DNA of 21,826 bases, taken from contig JALLAP010000245.1 in the NCBI GenBank assembly GCA_036939355.1, positions 1-21,826 of the forward strand. The letters run 5' to 3'. Below the pieces are notes generated by a model. It did not search any database, was not told the origin of the DNA, and was given only the letters and a program-made list of their open reading frames with translations. Shown piece by piece: positions 7,121 to 15,145 of the stretch. The position numbers and the translations under genes were made by a program. How positions within the stretch are numbered: the stretch's first letter is position 1; each line of letters begins with the position of its first letter. The DNA is from Thalassiosira profunda (Eukaryota > Bacillariophyta > Thalassiosirophyceae > Thalassiosirales > Thalassiosiraceae).

Positions 7121-10024
7121 CGGCCCGTGGTCCCTTCTGTTGTCGTATCCATCGTTCCACTGCGGTCCCCGACCATCGTGATGGCCGTGATGAGGGCCAT
7201 CGTTGTGTCCATAGTACGAGCCTTGGTCTTGAGGAGGCGGAGGACCATCGTTCCACTGCGATCTGGGAGGACCCTCGTTATGGCCGTAATGAGAGCCATC
7301 GTTGTGGCCTTGATGGGGAGGCGGAGGGCCGCCTCGCTGATCAGGATACCCCCCTCCACCGCCGCCACCGCCATAGTGCCCTCCTCCGTTGCCGTAATAA
7401 TCTCCTCCGCCGCCTCCTCGACCATCTCCTTGATTATAGCCTTGATCTTGGGGAGGCTGCGAATGCATTGGCGGAGGCTCAAACCGTGAATTGGGCTGCC
7501 TCCCTTGCCAATCGCTGGGCCCCTGGTGCCCACTATTGCCGTGGTGGCCCTGGTATCCACCGTCGCCGTAGTGGCCTGGACCGGACTGAAAGCGCTTGGC
7601 AGGCGGCGGGCCCGAATAATCGTTTCCATAATCGGGTGGAGGGCCGCCTCGCTGATCCTGATAACCTCCGCCGCGCTGATCAAAGTTGTTGCGCCTGTCA
7701 TCGTAGTGGTTGCCTCCTTGTCCAGGTCCATCGTTCCAGGGACGTTTCCCTCCGCCATCCCCACCTTGGTGATACTGAGGGCCACCGCCTGCACCATTGC
7801 CATTGTATCCGCCAGGCGGTGGGTGGTCCCTCTCCCGCCGGTCGTGAAGAGCACCATCGCGAGGCCGCACAAACTGAGGCGCGTCCTGGTACGAATTGTC
7901 CAGCCCCTCCTGCAGCTTAAACTGTTCGTATCCCTGCGCATCGAAGATGATTCGGCCCTGGTTCCTCTGGACTTCGTCCATGAGAGCCTGCTTGTCGATG
8001 TGAATTCGCCCCAAGTTCGGCTGCTCCAACTCCCGGACGTTCATGAAGGAGAGCATGGCCCGCACTCGCTTCCGCATGCTGTCGTCGCCCCTGCGGGCAC
8101 CCCTGGACCGCGTCTTGCCGTACCCAGTGACAATGTCGATGCTTTTCACGTTGGCCAGCTCCTTGGAATCGCCCAAGTAGGGAACGAGGCATTTCTCGAA
8201 CCACCAACGAAGCGCCGTCTCGCCCCCTCCCAGCGACAGGAAGTGCAGGTCCAGCTCGAACCATTGGCCACCCAGTCGCGAGACCTTGGCATAGAACCCG
8301 CGCTGGACTCCCTCTTGGAAGATGTCTTCCGCTAGGTCGACCTGAGAGCAGACCGCATCAAGAACGGCGTTGTACGTCACGACGTCGCGCTTCACGCCAA
8401 CGCGATCCATCTCCTTGAACAGCTCGAATCCCTTCTGCCACAGCTTGCACCTCGCACACGCCGAGATGACCGAGTTGTAGATGTGCACGTTGGGCCGGAC
8501 CCGTTCCACCTCCATACGTTCCATAAGCTGAAAGCCAATGTCGGCCCGGCAACTCTTCTCCATGCAACTCATGGCAGCGCCGAAAATGATGACGTTCTTG
8601 GCGATCTTGCGCTCGGTCATCTCGTCGAGGTACTCGAGGCACTGGCGCCACTGGCAACCCTTCTCGCAGGCCGAGATGGCGCTCCCGTACGAGACGACCG
8701 TCACCGGCATGTTCTTGTATTTCATTTCGTCGAACAAGTCGAGGGCGCGTTCCCATTGCAGGCCCTTTTCCAGAGCCGTCATCGTGGCATTGTATGTCAC
8801 GACACTGAGCCTCTCCCCGGATTGCTCAATCTCGACAAACAGCTCCCACGCCTTCTCCCACTGCTGTCCCTTCGAGAGGGCCGAGATGGCGGCCGAGTAC
8901 GCTATCACGTTCGGGCCAAATGTCGCCTTCATCTCCTCAAGAACCTGGAGGGCGAGTTTCCACTGCTGGCCCTTTTCGCAGGCCGAGATGAGGGCCGAGA
9001 AGGTCACGACCGTGGGACGCACCCCCGCGCGCTTCATCTCGTCGAACAGCTCCAGCGCCTTGCCCGGATTGAGACCCTGGAGGAGACGAAAAATAAGATG
9101 CATAAGATGTGCACACATTCCAAAGTGCGCAGGCAGGGCGCCAATCGCTCGACTCACCTTCTCGCACGCCGAGATCGCGGCATTGTACGCAATCGCCGTG
9201 GGCACCACCCCTCGCTCCTTCATTGCCCTTAGCAAATCCAGCGCCCCCCGCCAATTCCCCCCCTTCTCGCACGCGCTGATCGCCGACGAGTACGTGATCT
9301 CGTTCTTGGGAATCCCCTCCTTGTCCATCTGGCCCATCAACTCGAGCGCCATCTTCCAATCCTTGGCCTTCTCGCACACGTTGATGAGGGCGTTGTAGTG
9401 GAAGACGTTCCGCGTGATGCCGTTCGTCTGCTCCATCCACCGCCACACCTGCATCGCCACGCGCATCTGCCGTCGGCGCCCGAGCTGGGAGAGGATGGCC
9501 GTGATGGCCCTCCCCGAGGCGAAGGATTCGGGCGACGCGGTCCGGGCCCGGTCCATCTCCTCGAAGGCGTTGGAACGGCGGTCGCAGAGGCGGTCGACGA
9601 CGTCCTCCATGGAGAAGCCGGGGGCGCTTCGGTCGCGTTGGTTGTTGCTGTTGTTGTGGTTGTACCGGCCGGCCGACGACGACGGCGGGCCTCCGGAATA
9701 GTCGTTCTTGCGCGGCGGCGCGTCGCCCCGAAAGTTGAACCGGTCGTTGCTGCCGTTGTTGGGGTTGTGGTTGGAGGACGCACCGGGCCCGTAGCGCGAC
9801 GGACCGTCGCTGCCGGGGGCGGGAGGGTCCCACTTGATCTGCTCCCGGGATCGCATGTCGGCGCGCTCGCTGTGGCCGCGCTTGTAGTGATCCAGGTCCC
9901 GGGGGGCGTTGTCCGGGGGCATCGCACCGGGGATGAAAGGTTTGCTGGCGCCCTCCGCGGTGATGGGCCGCGGGGCCGCATGCGAGGGAGGAGCGGTGGC
10001 TCCGTTTCCCCCGTGGTCGGCCAT
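7112..10024 (-). CDS. PPR-Smr protein with disordered Gly/Pro-rich tail
   Basis: This is a predicted sequence-specific RNA-binding protein, probably acting on organelle transcripts. The coding sequence is 10024-9158 and 9076-7112, with an 81-nt intron at 9077-9157 (GTGAGT...CTCCAG); 943 aa. I use the ATG at 10024 (cacaATGG) rather than 10069. Residues 1-~200 are disordered. Ten P-type PPR motifs run from ~206 to ~553; seven or so carry ISACEKG or a close variant, e.g. NEITYSSAISACEKG. Removing the intron restores a perfect 35-residue third motif (ISACEK/GLNPGKALELFDEM). An Smr domain follows, with LDLHFLS (His567) and IVTGYGKTRSRG, the usual nuclease/RNA-binding signatures. The last ~260 residues are Gly/Pro/Gln/Asn/Tyr-rich with repeated DQRGGPPP and HYGHN units. 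Plant PPR-Smr proteins such as SVR7 act in plastids. No clear transit peptide is seen here, so location is open. Confidence 0.88.
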   Translation of the reverse strand: MADHGGNGATAPPSHAAPRPITAEGASKPFIPGAMPPDNAPRDLDHYKRGHSERADMRSREQIKWDPPAPGSDGPSRYGPGASSNHNPNNGSNDRFNFRGDAPPRKNDYSGGPPSSSAGRYNHNNSNNQRDRSAPGFSMEDVVDRLCDRRSNAFEEMDRARTASPESFASGRAITAILSQLGRRRQMRVAMQVWRWMEQTNGITRNVFHYNALINVCEKAKDWKMALELMGQMDKEGIPKNEITYSSAISACEKGGNWRGALDLLRAMKERGVVPTAIAYNAAISACEKVSRAIGALPAHFGMCAHLMHLIFRLLQGLNPGKALELFDEMKRAGVRPTVVTFSALISACEKGQQWKLALQVLEEMKATFGPNVIAYSAAISALSKGQQWEKAWELFVEIEQSGERLSVVTYNATMTALEKGLQWERALDLFDEMKYKNMPVTVVSYGSAISACEKGCQWRQCLEYLDEMTERKIAKNVIIFGAAMSCMEKSCRADIGFQLMERMEVERVRPNVHIYNSVISACARCKLWQKGFELFKEMDRVGVKRDVVTYNAVLDAVCSQVDLAEDIFQEGVQRGFYAKVSRLGGQWFELDLHFLSLGGGETALRWWFEKCLVPYLGDSKELANVKSIDIVTGYGKTRSRGARRGDDSMRKRVRAMLSFMNVRELEQPNLGRIHIDKQALMDEVQRNQGRIIFDAQGYEQFKLQEGLDNSYQDAPQFVRPRDGALHDRRERDHPPPGGYNGNGAGGGPQYHQGGDGGGKRPWNDGPGQGGNHYDDRRNNFDQRGGGYQDQRGGPPPDYGNDYSGPPPAKRFQSGPGHYGDGGYQGHHGNSGHQGPSDWQGRQPNSRFEPPPMHSQPPQDQGYNQGDGRGGGGGDYYGNGGGHYGGGGGGGGYPDQRGGPPPPHQGHNDGSHYGHNEGPPRSQWNDGPPPPQDQGSYYGHNDGPHHGHHDGRGPQWNDGYDNRRDHGPRY

Positions 10025-10266
10025 TGTGATGTGAATTGTTGCAACTATCCCCGCGAAAGTAGTTGACAACCCTCAGGATATTCGCAATTGGAGTGAGGCT
10101 CAGGGGGGTGCCGTTGAGTAAGCGGTAAGTCGCCTCGCTCTGAGATGTCACCTATTCAGAGACGCCCAACCGGCCAGGCTACAAACTACCGACTACCGCC
10201 CCCAAATGCGAGAGATGTGCAAGGAAGACCTGCGGGGCGCTGGTTCAGGTGAATAGAAGGTTTTGT

Positions 10267-10290
10267 AAGGTGAAGGTGAAGGTGAAGGTG
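10267..10290. repeat. Hexanucleotide microsatellite (AAGGTG)4
   Basis: There are four perfect tandem AAGGTG units followed by a partial unit, upstream of dynein copy A. The corresponding part of copy B (around 18824-18838) has only one or two such units, so the tract changed after the copies separated. Confidence 0.85.
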
Positions 10291-10304
10291 AAGCAAGCAA
10301 GGTG

Positions 10305-10321
10305 AACTCGAGACTCGAGTT
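10305..10321. repeat. Short perfect inverted repeat AACTCGAG-A-CTCGAGTT
   Basis: Two 8-bp arms are separated by one base, immediately upstream of the conserved promoter block of copy A. It is absent from copy B. It could be a protein-binding palindrome or chance; nothing further supports a function. Confidence 0.4.
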
Positions 10322-10377
10322 GAAGCTGATCCAGTTAGCTACCATATTTTCATTTTACGTACCCTACAATACCGCTC
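10322..10377 (+). promoter_or_regulatory. Promoter/leader block of dynein copy A conserved between copies
   Basis: GAAGCTGATCCAGTTA (10322-10337), CATTTTACGTACC (10351-10363) and CTACAATACCGCTC (10364-10377) recur in the same order at 18861-18909, although sequence around them has many indels. They lie ~93 nt before the dynein ATG in copy A and ~121 nt before it in copy B. Conservation amid divergent flanks suggests core-promoter or initiator function. Two more conserved blocks (10113-10130 and 10164-10180) lie closer to the PPR start, so the whole 446-nt region 10025-10470 is a shared bidirectional promoter region with no ORF of its own. Confidence 0.5.
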
Positions 10378-10470
10378 CCGCCGCTTTCACTTTGCCGCCG
10401 CGCCGTACCGTGGTGGTAGTGCGCCGCCCCTTCCCCTACTGCGCCACGCCACTGCAGCACCATCCCCAAC

Positions 10471-12678
10471 ATGGCCGACTCCCGCGCCGCGAGGCAGCGG
10501 GCCCTCGAGGAGAAGAAGCGCCGCCTCGAGGAGATCAAGGCCCGGCGGAGGGCTCCGGCGGCGACCACTCCAACCTCCGCTGCTGGATCCTCCGCGGCCG
10601 CGGCCGGGCTGGACAGCTACATCGACGACCTGCTCAAGACCTCGGCGCCGGGGTTGGCGCTGGCTCCCAAAGAGGAAGAAAAGGGCGAGGAGGCGGTGGA
10701 AGAGAAGGCGGAGGAGGAGGAGGAGGAGAGCAAAGTAGATGAGGCTCCGGCTGCAACTCCAGCCCCAACAATCCAGCCGGCAAGTGCACCGGCCCCAGCC
10801 GAACCCAAGGTGGAGACGTTCGAAATCGCCGTCCAATGCGAGGAGGACGACTTTCCTCCTCCGTCTCTGGTGGACGAAGACGAGCTTCCCGAGGAAAAGG
10901 AGGGGAGCGACAGCGACGAGGAAAGCGAGGGGGGCAATGCCGCGGAATTGGAGAAATCGGGGAGGATGCGCACCACGTCCCACGACTCTCGCGGGGCGTT
11001 AGAAGAAGCGGCACCGCCGCTGAGCGAGGAGGAGAAGTCCAAATTGCTGGCGTCCCCGCCCTTTTCCCAATTTTTGTCCACCGCCTCCAAACGGGTCGAG
11101 CGGCTGTTAGGCGCAGGAGAGGAGGGCCTCTACGGCATAGTGGGGGGCAGCGGCTGGGGCGCCGGGGGAAACGCCGACTTCAGCGCCGACTACGCCGACG
11201 ACGACGAGGAGGAGGGGGACGGCGAGCGACGGTCGCGAAAAAAGGCCAAGGAGGAGGCTTACCAGGCGGGAGGATTTTTCGAGGCGCGGGCCACGTACGA
11301 GTTCCCCAAGTTCACGCAGGGGAGGCACGTCACGGACGTCGAGTGGTGCCCGGGGCACAAGGAGTGGGTGCTCGCGAGCTACAATGCCGTCACGGGTCCG
11401 AAAAATGCGGGAGATGGCGAGGGCGCCGGCGCCGGAATGGCGTCGAGCAATCCCTCCACGCGCCACTTGTCCCCGAGCGATCCGTCGTCCGCCTTTCTGC
11501 AAACTTCTGCAACTTCGGCGATTCCCAACGAGGGCATCGTGGCCATCTACAACCTGTCTATGCCTTCCCGTCCGGAGCACATCTTCTGCGCCGGCTGTCC
11601 CATATTGCACGCCCAATTCCACCCCACCGAACATCCCAAATTGATCCTCGGCGGGGCCGGTTCGGGGCAGGTGCTGGTGTGGGACGCCCGCGCGGGGCGA
11701 TACCCGGTCCAGCGGAGCAGCGCCCTGGGCGGGGGGCACGACTGCGAATTGGTGGGGATGAAGACATTGGGCGCCGGCGACGGCGGGAGCGGCGTGGCGG
11801 CCAGGGTGGTCACGGCCTCGTCGGACGGGAGGGTGAACTACTGGGCCGCGTCGAATCTGCGCGAGCCGGCGGAGCGGGTGCGGGTGGACGCCCACCTGAG
11901 CTGCCTCGAAACGCTGCACGGGACGAACAACGAGGGCATTGTGTGCGGCGACGAGAAGGGGGGGCTGCACGCCATTTTCGCCGGATCGGGGCGGGAGGGA
12001 TCGAGCAGCGCGAAGAGGGTGGTCAAGGTGCTGCACCCGGGCGGCGTCGGTGCCGGCGATCCCGACGCGGTGGAGGACGATCCCGACGCAGCCGCGGCGG
12101 CGGAGCTGGCGGAAATGGGGCACTACGGCATGATCACGTCGGTGGCCGCCTGTCCCACCGTTGCCCACCCCCACACGCCCCGCGGCAACAAGGACGCCGC
12201 CTCGACGGGCACCGCCAAGGGATTCTCGCTCGGCGCGGGGGGCCTCCTGGTGACCACCGGCGTGGACTGGTCGACCAAGCTGTGGGCCCCGGCGTACGGC
12301 GACAGGCCCCTCGTGAGCTTCCTGAGCCACTCGTACGATTACGTGTGCGACGCGCAGTGGAGCCCGGTGCACCCGTCCGTGTTTGCCACGGCCTCGAGCA
12401 ACGGGACGGTCGACATTTGGAACCTGGCGAGCTCGCTCGATCAGCCGGTCAGCGGCACGGAGGGCGTGCCCGTCACGAGCGGAGCGGCCTCGGCGGGGGA
12501 CGCGTCGAGCCAGGGGTTGAACCGCCTCCGGTGGTCGTCGGATGGCCGGCGCATGGCGGTCGCGGCGGGGGACAAGCTTCACGTGCTGGGCGTCAACGAG
12601 GACGTGTGGAAGGCCAAGGGCGACGAGGATGCGAGAATCATGCACAGTCTGACCAGCAGGGGCCTGATACATGAGTAA
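10471..12678 (+). CDS. Dynein intermediate chain, WD-repeat, cytoplasmic type (copy A)
   Basis: This is a predicted intermediate chain of cytoplasmic dynein, the scaffold linking heavy chains, light chains and cargo adaptors such as dynactin; 735 aa, single exon. The start is in ccccaacATGGC. Residues 1-30 form a charged helix (RQRALEEKKRRLEEIKARRR) like the dynactin-binding N-terminal helix of the family. A Glu-rich disordered segment follows, then FEIAVQCEEDD (~115), placed where light-chain binding motifs occur in other intermediate chains, and FLSTASKRVERLL (~200). From ~281 a WD beta-propeller runs to the end: WCPGHKEWVLASY, GIVAIYNLSMPSRPEHIF, GGAGSGQVLVWDARAG, VTTGVDWSTKLWAP, YDYVCDAQWSPVHPSVFAT, NGTVDIWNL and LNRLRWSSDGRRMAVA. 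The YDYV-WSP-HP-FA-WNL-LNR-RW series is the hallmark of human DYNC1I1/2. The axonemal type is less likely. Its stop is 28 nt from the convergent DUF866 stop. Confidence 0.9.
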   Translation: MADSRAARQRALEEKKRRLEEIKARRRAPAATTPTSAAGSSAAAAGLDSYIDDLLKTSAPGLALAPKEEEKGEEAVEEKAEEEEEESKVDEAPAATPAPTIQPASAPAPAEPKVETFEIAVQCEEDDFPPPSLVDEDELPEEKEGSDSDEESEGGNAAELEKSGRMRTTSHDSRGALEEAAPPLSEEEKSKLLASPPFSQFLSTASKRVERLLGAGEEGLYGIVGGSGWGAGGNADFSADYADDDEEEGDGERRSRKKAKEEAYQAGGFFEARATYEFPKFTQGRHVTDVEWCPGHKEWVLASYNAVTGPKNAGDGEGAGAGMASSNPSTRHLSPSDPSSAFLQTSATSAIPNEGIVAIYNLSMPSRPEHIFCAGCPILHAQFHPTEHPKLILGGAGSGQVLVWDARAGRYPVQRSSALGGGHDCELVGMKTLGAGDGGSGVAARVVTASSDGRVNYWAASNLREPAERVRVDAHLSCLETLHGTNNEGIVCGDEKGGLHAIFAGSGREGSSSAKRVVKVLHPGGVGAGDPDAVEDDPDAAAAAELAEMGHYGMITSVAACPTVAHPHTPRGNKDAASTGTAKGFSLGAGGLLVTTGVDWSTKLWAPAYGDRPLVSFLSHSYDYVCDAQWSPVHPSVFATASSNGTVDIWNLASSLDQPVSGTEGVPVTSGAASAGDASSQGLNRLRWSSDGRRMAVAAGDKLHVLGVNEDVWKAKGDEDARIMHSLTSRGLIHE

Positions 12679-12706
12679 ATGATGGAGAGTGATGGAACAA
12701 TATCGT

Positions 12707-13264
12707 CTACACAGCAACAATCTTGGACTCATATGCGCTGATGCTGACGGAGCAATCGTTCTCCTCGTCGTATTCGGCCCAGTCGCCTTCCGACAAGTCC
12801 ACGTCCTCCTCGAATGCAGCGCCGCCCTCGCTCACAACTCTGAACTCGTTGCCCATCGGATGAAACGCATACGGTTCCAATCCTCGGCATTCCATCGCAA
12901 GAACAGGTACCCACTCGCCGCTATCGTCCGCCGTCACATCTCTCGGCACATCTATCTCTCCCCCGCCGCCCTTCTTCCCCTTCTTCTTTGACTTCTTCAA
13001 CGCCGCCTTGGCCCCCTCCTCGTCCAATACAATTAACGTCGAGTATTTCTTGCTCCCTTCCCATTTCAAAGCAAAGTGATGGGGCGGTTCCCGATCGCCC
13101 TCGTCTTGCTCGAGCGTCTCGGAGGGGTTGAAGGCGATCTTTTCTCTGGTTTCGTAATCATTAAGCGGATTGCGCACGGAGAAGCAGAGATTGGCGTTTC
13201 GGAGGAGGGAGAGGCTTTCGACGCCGTCCAGCTCGGCTTTGATGCAAAGGAGGAATAGCACCAT
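12707..13264 (-). CDS. DUF866/UPF0587 protein lacking the CXXC zinc ligands (copy A)
   Basis: This is a 185-aa protein of the UPF0587/DUF866 family (human C1orf123/CZIB, 'CXXC motif containing zinc binding protein'). I start at the ATG at 13264 (G at -3 and +4), which gives the family's usual beginning, MVLFLLCIKAELDGVESL; the open frame to 13414 adds unrelated residues. The C-terminal half is clearly diagnostic: LAMECRGLEPYAFHP (~122-136) and AFEEDVDLSEGDWAEYDEEND match human VEFECRGLEPVDFQP and AFSDINLQEKDWTDYDEK. Where the family has its first CxxC, this protein reads SVRNPLND (~29-36); where the second occurs (KCKLC in human) it reads LKWEGSKKYS. Only four Cys remain, none in CXXC pairs. 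A Lys-rich insertion (~97-108) is also unusual. Function is unknown; zinc binding by the standard site is not expected. Confidence 0.85.
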   Translation of the reverse strand: MVLFLLCIKAELDGVESLSLLRNANLCFSVRNPLNDYETREKIAFNPSETLEQDEGDREPPHHFALKWEGSKKYSTLIVLDEEGAKAALKKSKKKGKKGGGGEIDVPRDVTADDSGEWVPVLAMECRGLEPYAFHPMGNEFRVVSEGGAAFEEDVDLSEGDWAEYDEENDCSVSISAYESKIVAV

Positions 13265-13822
13265 CGCGGCGCGGCGGTAGAGGAGAATGCTGTAATTTGC
13301 AATCGACCAGCAGAGGTGCATGCACCAAGATATTGTGTTGTGTGCCCGAGTTGTTGTCGGAGGGCTGTCGATAACGAGGCCTTGGCCAGGCTGCCGGGTA
13401 CAATAAGCTTGCATCTATGAGGCCGCGGCGACGCCAGTTCGTTCTCGGCTTCTTCTCCGCCAGGCGGTAAGGGCGGTAGTTCCTCTGTAGACTGTACAGA
13501 GGAATCATACACAAATTTCGTCCCCCTCCCCCCCCCTCTCAGACAACCCCTGCCGCCACCCGCCCGCCACCCGCCCCGCCGCCGCCACCCCGCAGCTCAC
13601 ATACAACAATAGATGAGACAGGCAGCAAGTACCCACGACCAAGCGTCGGCGCCCTTTCGTCGGCGCGGTGGAAGACGGGGAGCTGCTTCGAACGCTCCGG
13701 AGAATCGTACGAGAACCCCGTCCTCCTGTGGAACAACTGTGAACACTTTGGAGCCCACCGACGAGGTTCAGTACTCCGCGGGCTCATAAGCTCATAAAAC
13801 AACAAAGAGGAGACCGCAAAGA
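13265..13822. other. Divergent promoter region between DUF866 and PPAT genes
   Basis: This 558-nt stretch between two outward-facing genes has no convincing ORF. It contains a C-run near 13524-13536 and a CCGCCACC-type low-complexity stretch (13550-13600). It is expected to hold both promoters and 5' UTRs. Whether the duplication extends into it cannot be seen, because copy B leaves the window first. Confidence 0.6.
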
Positions 13823-15064
13823 ATGATGAAACAAATAGTTGCAAATGCCGTAGCGAAGGGAGGCGAGCCGGGGCCAGGGGTTGGCGCCGGCCGGGCAAGC
13901 ACCGCTGGTTCGGATGCGCGGCTCGGAATCCATCACAAAGTTGCAAATGCACCTGCCCCTTCGTTGCTGCCAACGACAGGCCCAGCGAAAGCGGCCAAAG
14001 AGAAACACAGGCACACGCTGGCAGTCCTTGTCGTCGTGCCTCGCTCGACATCGGCCCGGATTGCCAACGAAGCCGTCCTCGAACAGGCCATCTCGATAAC
14101 TACCGATCGCCTGAGCGTCTCATTACGTGCCAATGCCAGCGAGCCATGCAGTGACAACAACAACAGCGGAGCCACTCTTGCCGAGATGCGAAGATATACC
14201 AGCGACGTGTACGAAATGGTTTGGGACTCCGTCGTCGAATCCTTTGCAGATCGAGGGAAGCTCCTTGATCTCGTCGTGTATCCGCAGGGCTTGCCAAACA
14301 TTTGCCCCGAGAGCGTGATCGCACTCTCTCCTGACCTGTCTTGCATTTGCAGTCATGAATCTGGCATCATCGCAAGATACGAGGAGCGTGCGACCGATGT
14401 GAATGCATGGAGGGCTCTCACTGGAATGGAGCCGCTCCAGGTGCTACAAGTTGATGGCTTGCCCGGCGGAGCTGAGATTGCCCGCGACCCCAACGTGGTC
14501 TTTCTGGAAGACGACAACGACTCATACGCACATACTCGAATAGAGAACGATTCTTCGGTCGAAGAGAAGAAAGAGGACTCCAACCTTTATGATATGCGGC
14601 CAAACCACCAGACAACTCTCTACTCTTCAGTCTGCATCGGAGGAACGTTTGACGGGATGCACTATGGCCACCGGAAACTGCTTACTCTCGCGATATCCTC
14701 GGTCAATCCTATCGATGGAGCTCTTTCTGTTGGCGTGAAGCGAGACGAGATGCTCTCTGGAAAGAAATTTGCCAGCTTGATACCTCCTCTCGAGAAAAGG
14801 ATATCTGGGGTGCTCGATTTCGTAAGAAAGCTGGCTCCAAGCATGACGAATCGTGTTCGATGCGAGCCCATGGACGACGCGTCGCTCCAAGACTGGCTGC
14901 TGCGGGGAGACTTCGATGCATTAGTGGTGAGCAGCGATACCTTGCCGCTTGGGTGGCGGCTGAACAAGTACCGGCAGTCGGTGCTGGGCCTGGATCCAGT
15001 GCATTTGCTTTGTAGTCAACGTACCACGGCCCACGGTATGAGCGCACGGCCTTGCGAAAGTTGA
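13823..15064 (+). CDS. Phosphopantetheine adenylyltransferase (CoA biosynthesis), eukaryotic type
   Basis: This 413-aa protein is predicted to catalyse ATP + 4'-phosphopantetheine to dephospho-CoA, the penultimate step of CoA synthesis. The nucleotidyltransferase signature is GGTFDGMHYGHRKLL (Gly273-His283 hold the T-x-x-x-x-H-x-G-H core), followed by GVKRDEMLSGKKFASLIPPLEKRISGVLDFV and ALVVSSDTLPLGWRLNKYR, matching the PPAT domain of COASY and plant CoaD-type enzymes. The first ~260 residues resemble the poorly characterised N-terminal part of animal COASY (PQGLPNICPESV). No dephospho-CoA kinase domain follows, so the enzyme is monofunctional, as in plants and yeast. The last ~20 residues lack the usual ISST-x-IR segment, so a missed 3' exon or real divergence is possible. 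Two adjacent ATGs (13823, 13826) compete as start. It is convergent with the next gene, 81 nt away. Confidence 0.82.
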   Translation: MMKQIVANAVAKGGEPGPGVGAGRASTAGSDARLGIHHKVANAPAPSLLPTTGPAKAAKEKHRHTLAVLVVVPRSTSARIANEAVLEQAISITTDRLSVSLRANASEPCSDNNNSGATLAEMRRYTSDVYEMVWDSVVESFADRGKLLDLVVYPQGLPNICPESVIALSPDLSCICSHESGIIARYEERATDVNAWRALTGMEPLQVLQVDGLPGGAEIARDPNVVFLEDDNDSYAHTRIENDSSVEEKKEDSNLYDMRPNHQTTLYSSVCIGGTFDGMHYGHRKLLTLAISSVNPIDGALSVGVKRDEMLSGKKFASLIPPLEKRISGVLDFVRKLAPSMTNRVRCEPMDDASLQDWLLRGDFDALVVSSDTLPLGWRLNKYRQSVLGLDPVHLLCSQRTTAHGMSARPCES

Positions 15065-15145
15065 GGAGTAAGCAGTGATACTTATCTAGGTATGGTAAAA
15101 CCCCGCTCGCTCAGTACCACAAAACTAGGCTTTAGACATATATGA

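Larger units (their letters stand above)
10013..13252. repeat. Duplicated block, copy A
   Basis: This block matches 18489-21826 in direct orientation. It starts 12 nt inside the PPR coding sequence (complement of its first four codons), covers the shared PPR/dynein promoter, the whole dynein intermediate chain gene and all but the first four codons of the DUF866 gene; the right limit is set by the window edge in copy B. The first 38 bases (10013-10050 versus 18489-18526) are identical. The promoter then shows many indels, whereas the coding parts align almost without gaps. Identical runs include 232 nt at 11832-12063 (20404-20635) and 181 nt at 12197-12377 (20772-20952). Confidence 0.95.

Noticed and set aside
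7024..7941. 305-aa minus-strand frame at the PPR 3' end
   Set aside because: It is a Thr/Met/Ile-rich shadow of the repetitive PPR tail; the PPR frame continues through the same region from a recognised Smr domain.
10266..10322. Candidate transposon end or attachment site at the palindrome and microsatellite
   Set aside because: There is no matching partner elsewhere, no target duplication and no adjacent recombinase.
10836..12674. 612-aa plus-strand frame overlapping dynein copy A
   Set aside because: The Gly/Arg-rich translation is a frame shadow in GC-rich DNA; the 735-aa frame has clear WD-repeat homology and a good start.
11107..12732. 541-aa open frame antisense to dynein copy A (and its counterpart 19679-21247)
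   Set aside because: It mirrors the coding strand of a very GC-rich gene; the product is Arg/His/Pro/Gly/Val-rich without domains. Its appearance in both copies follows from the duplication.
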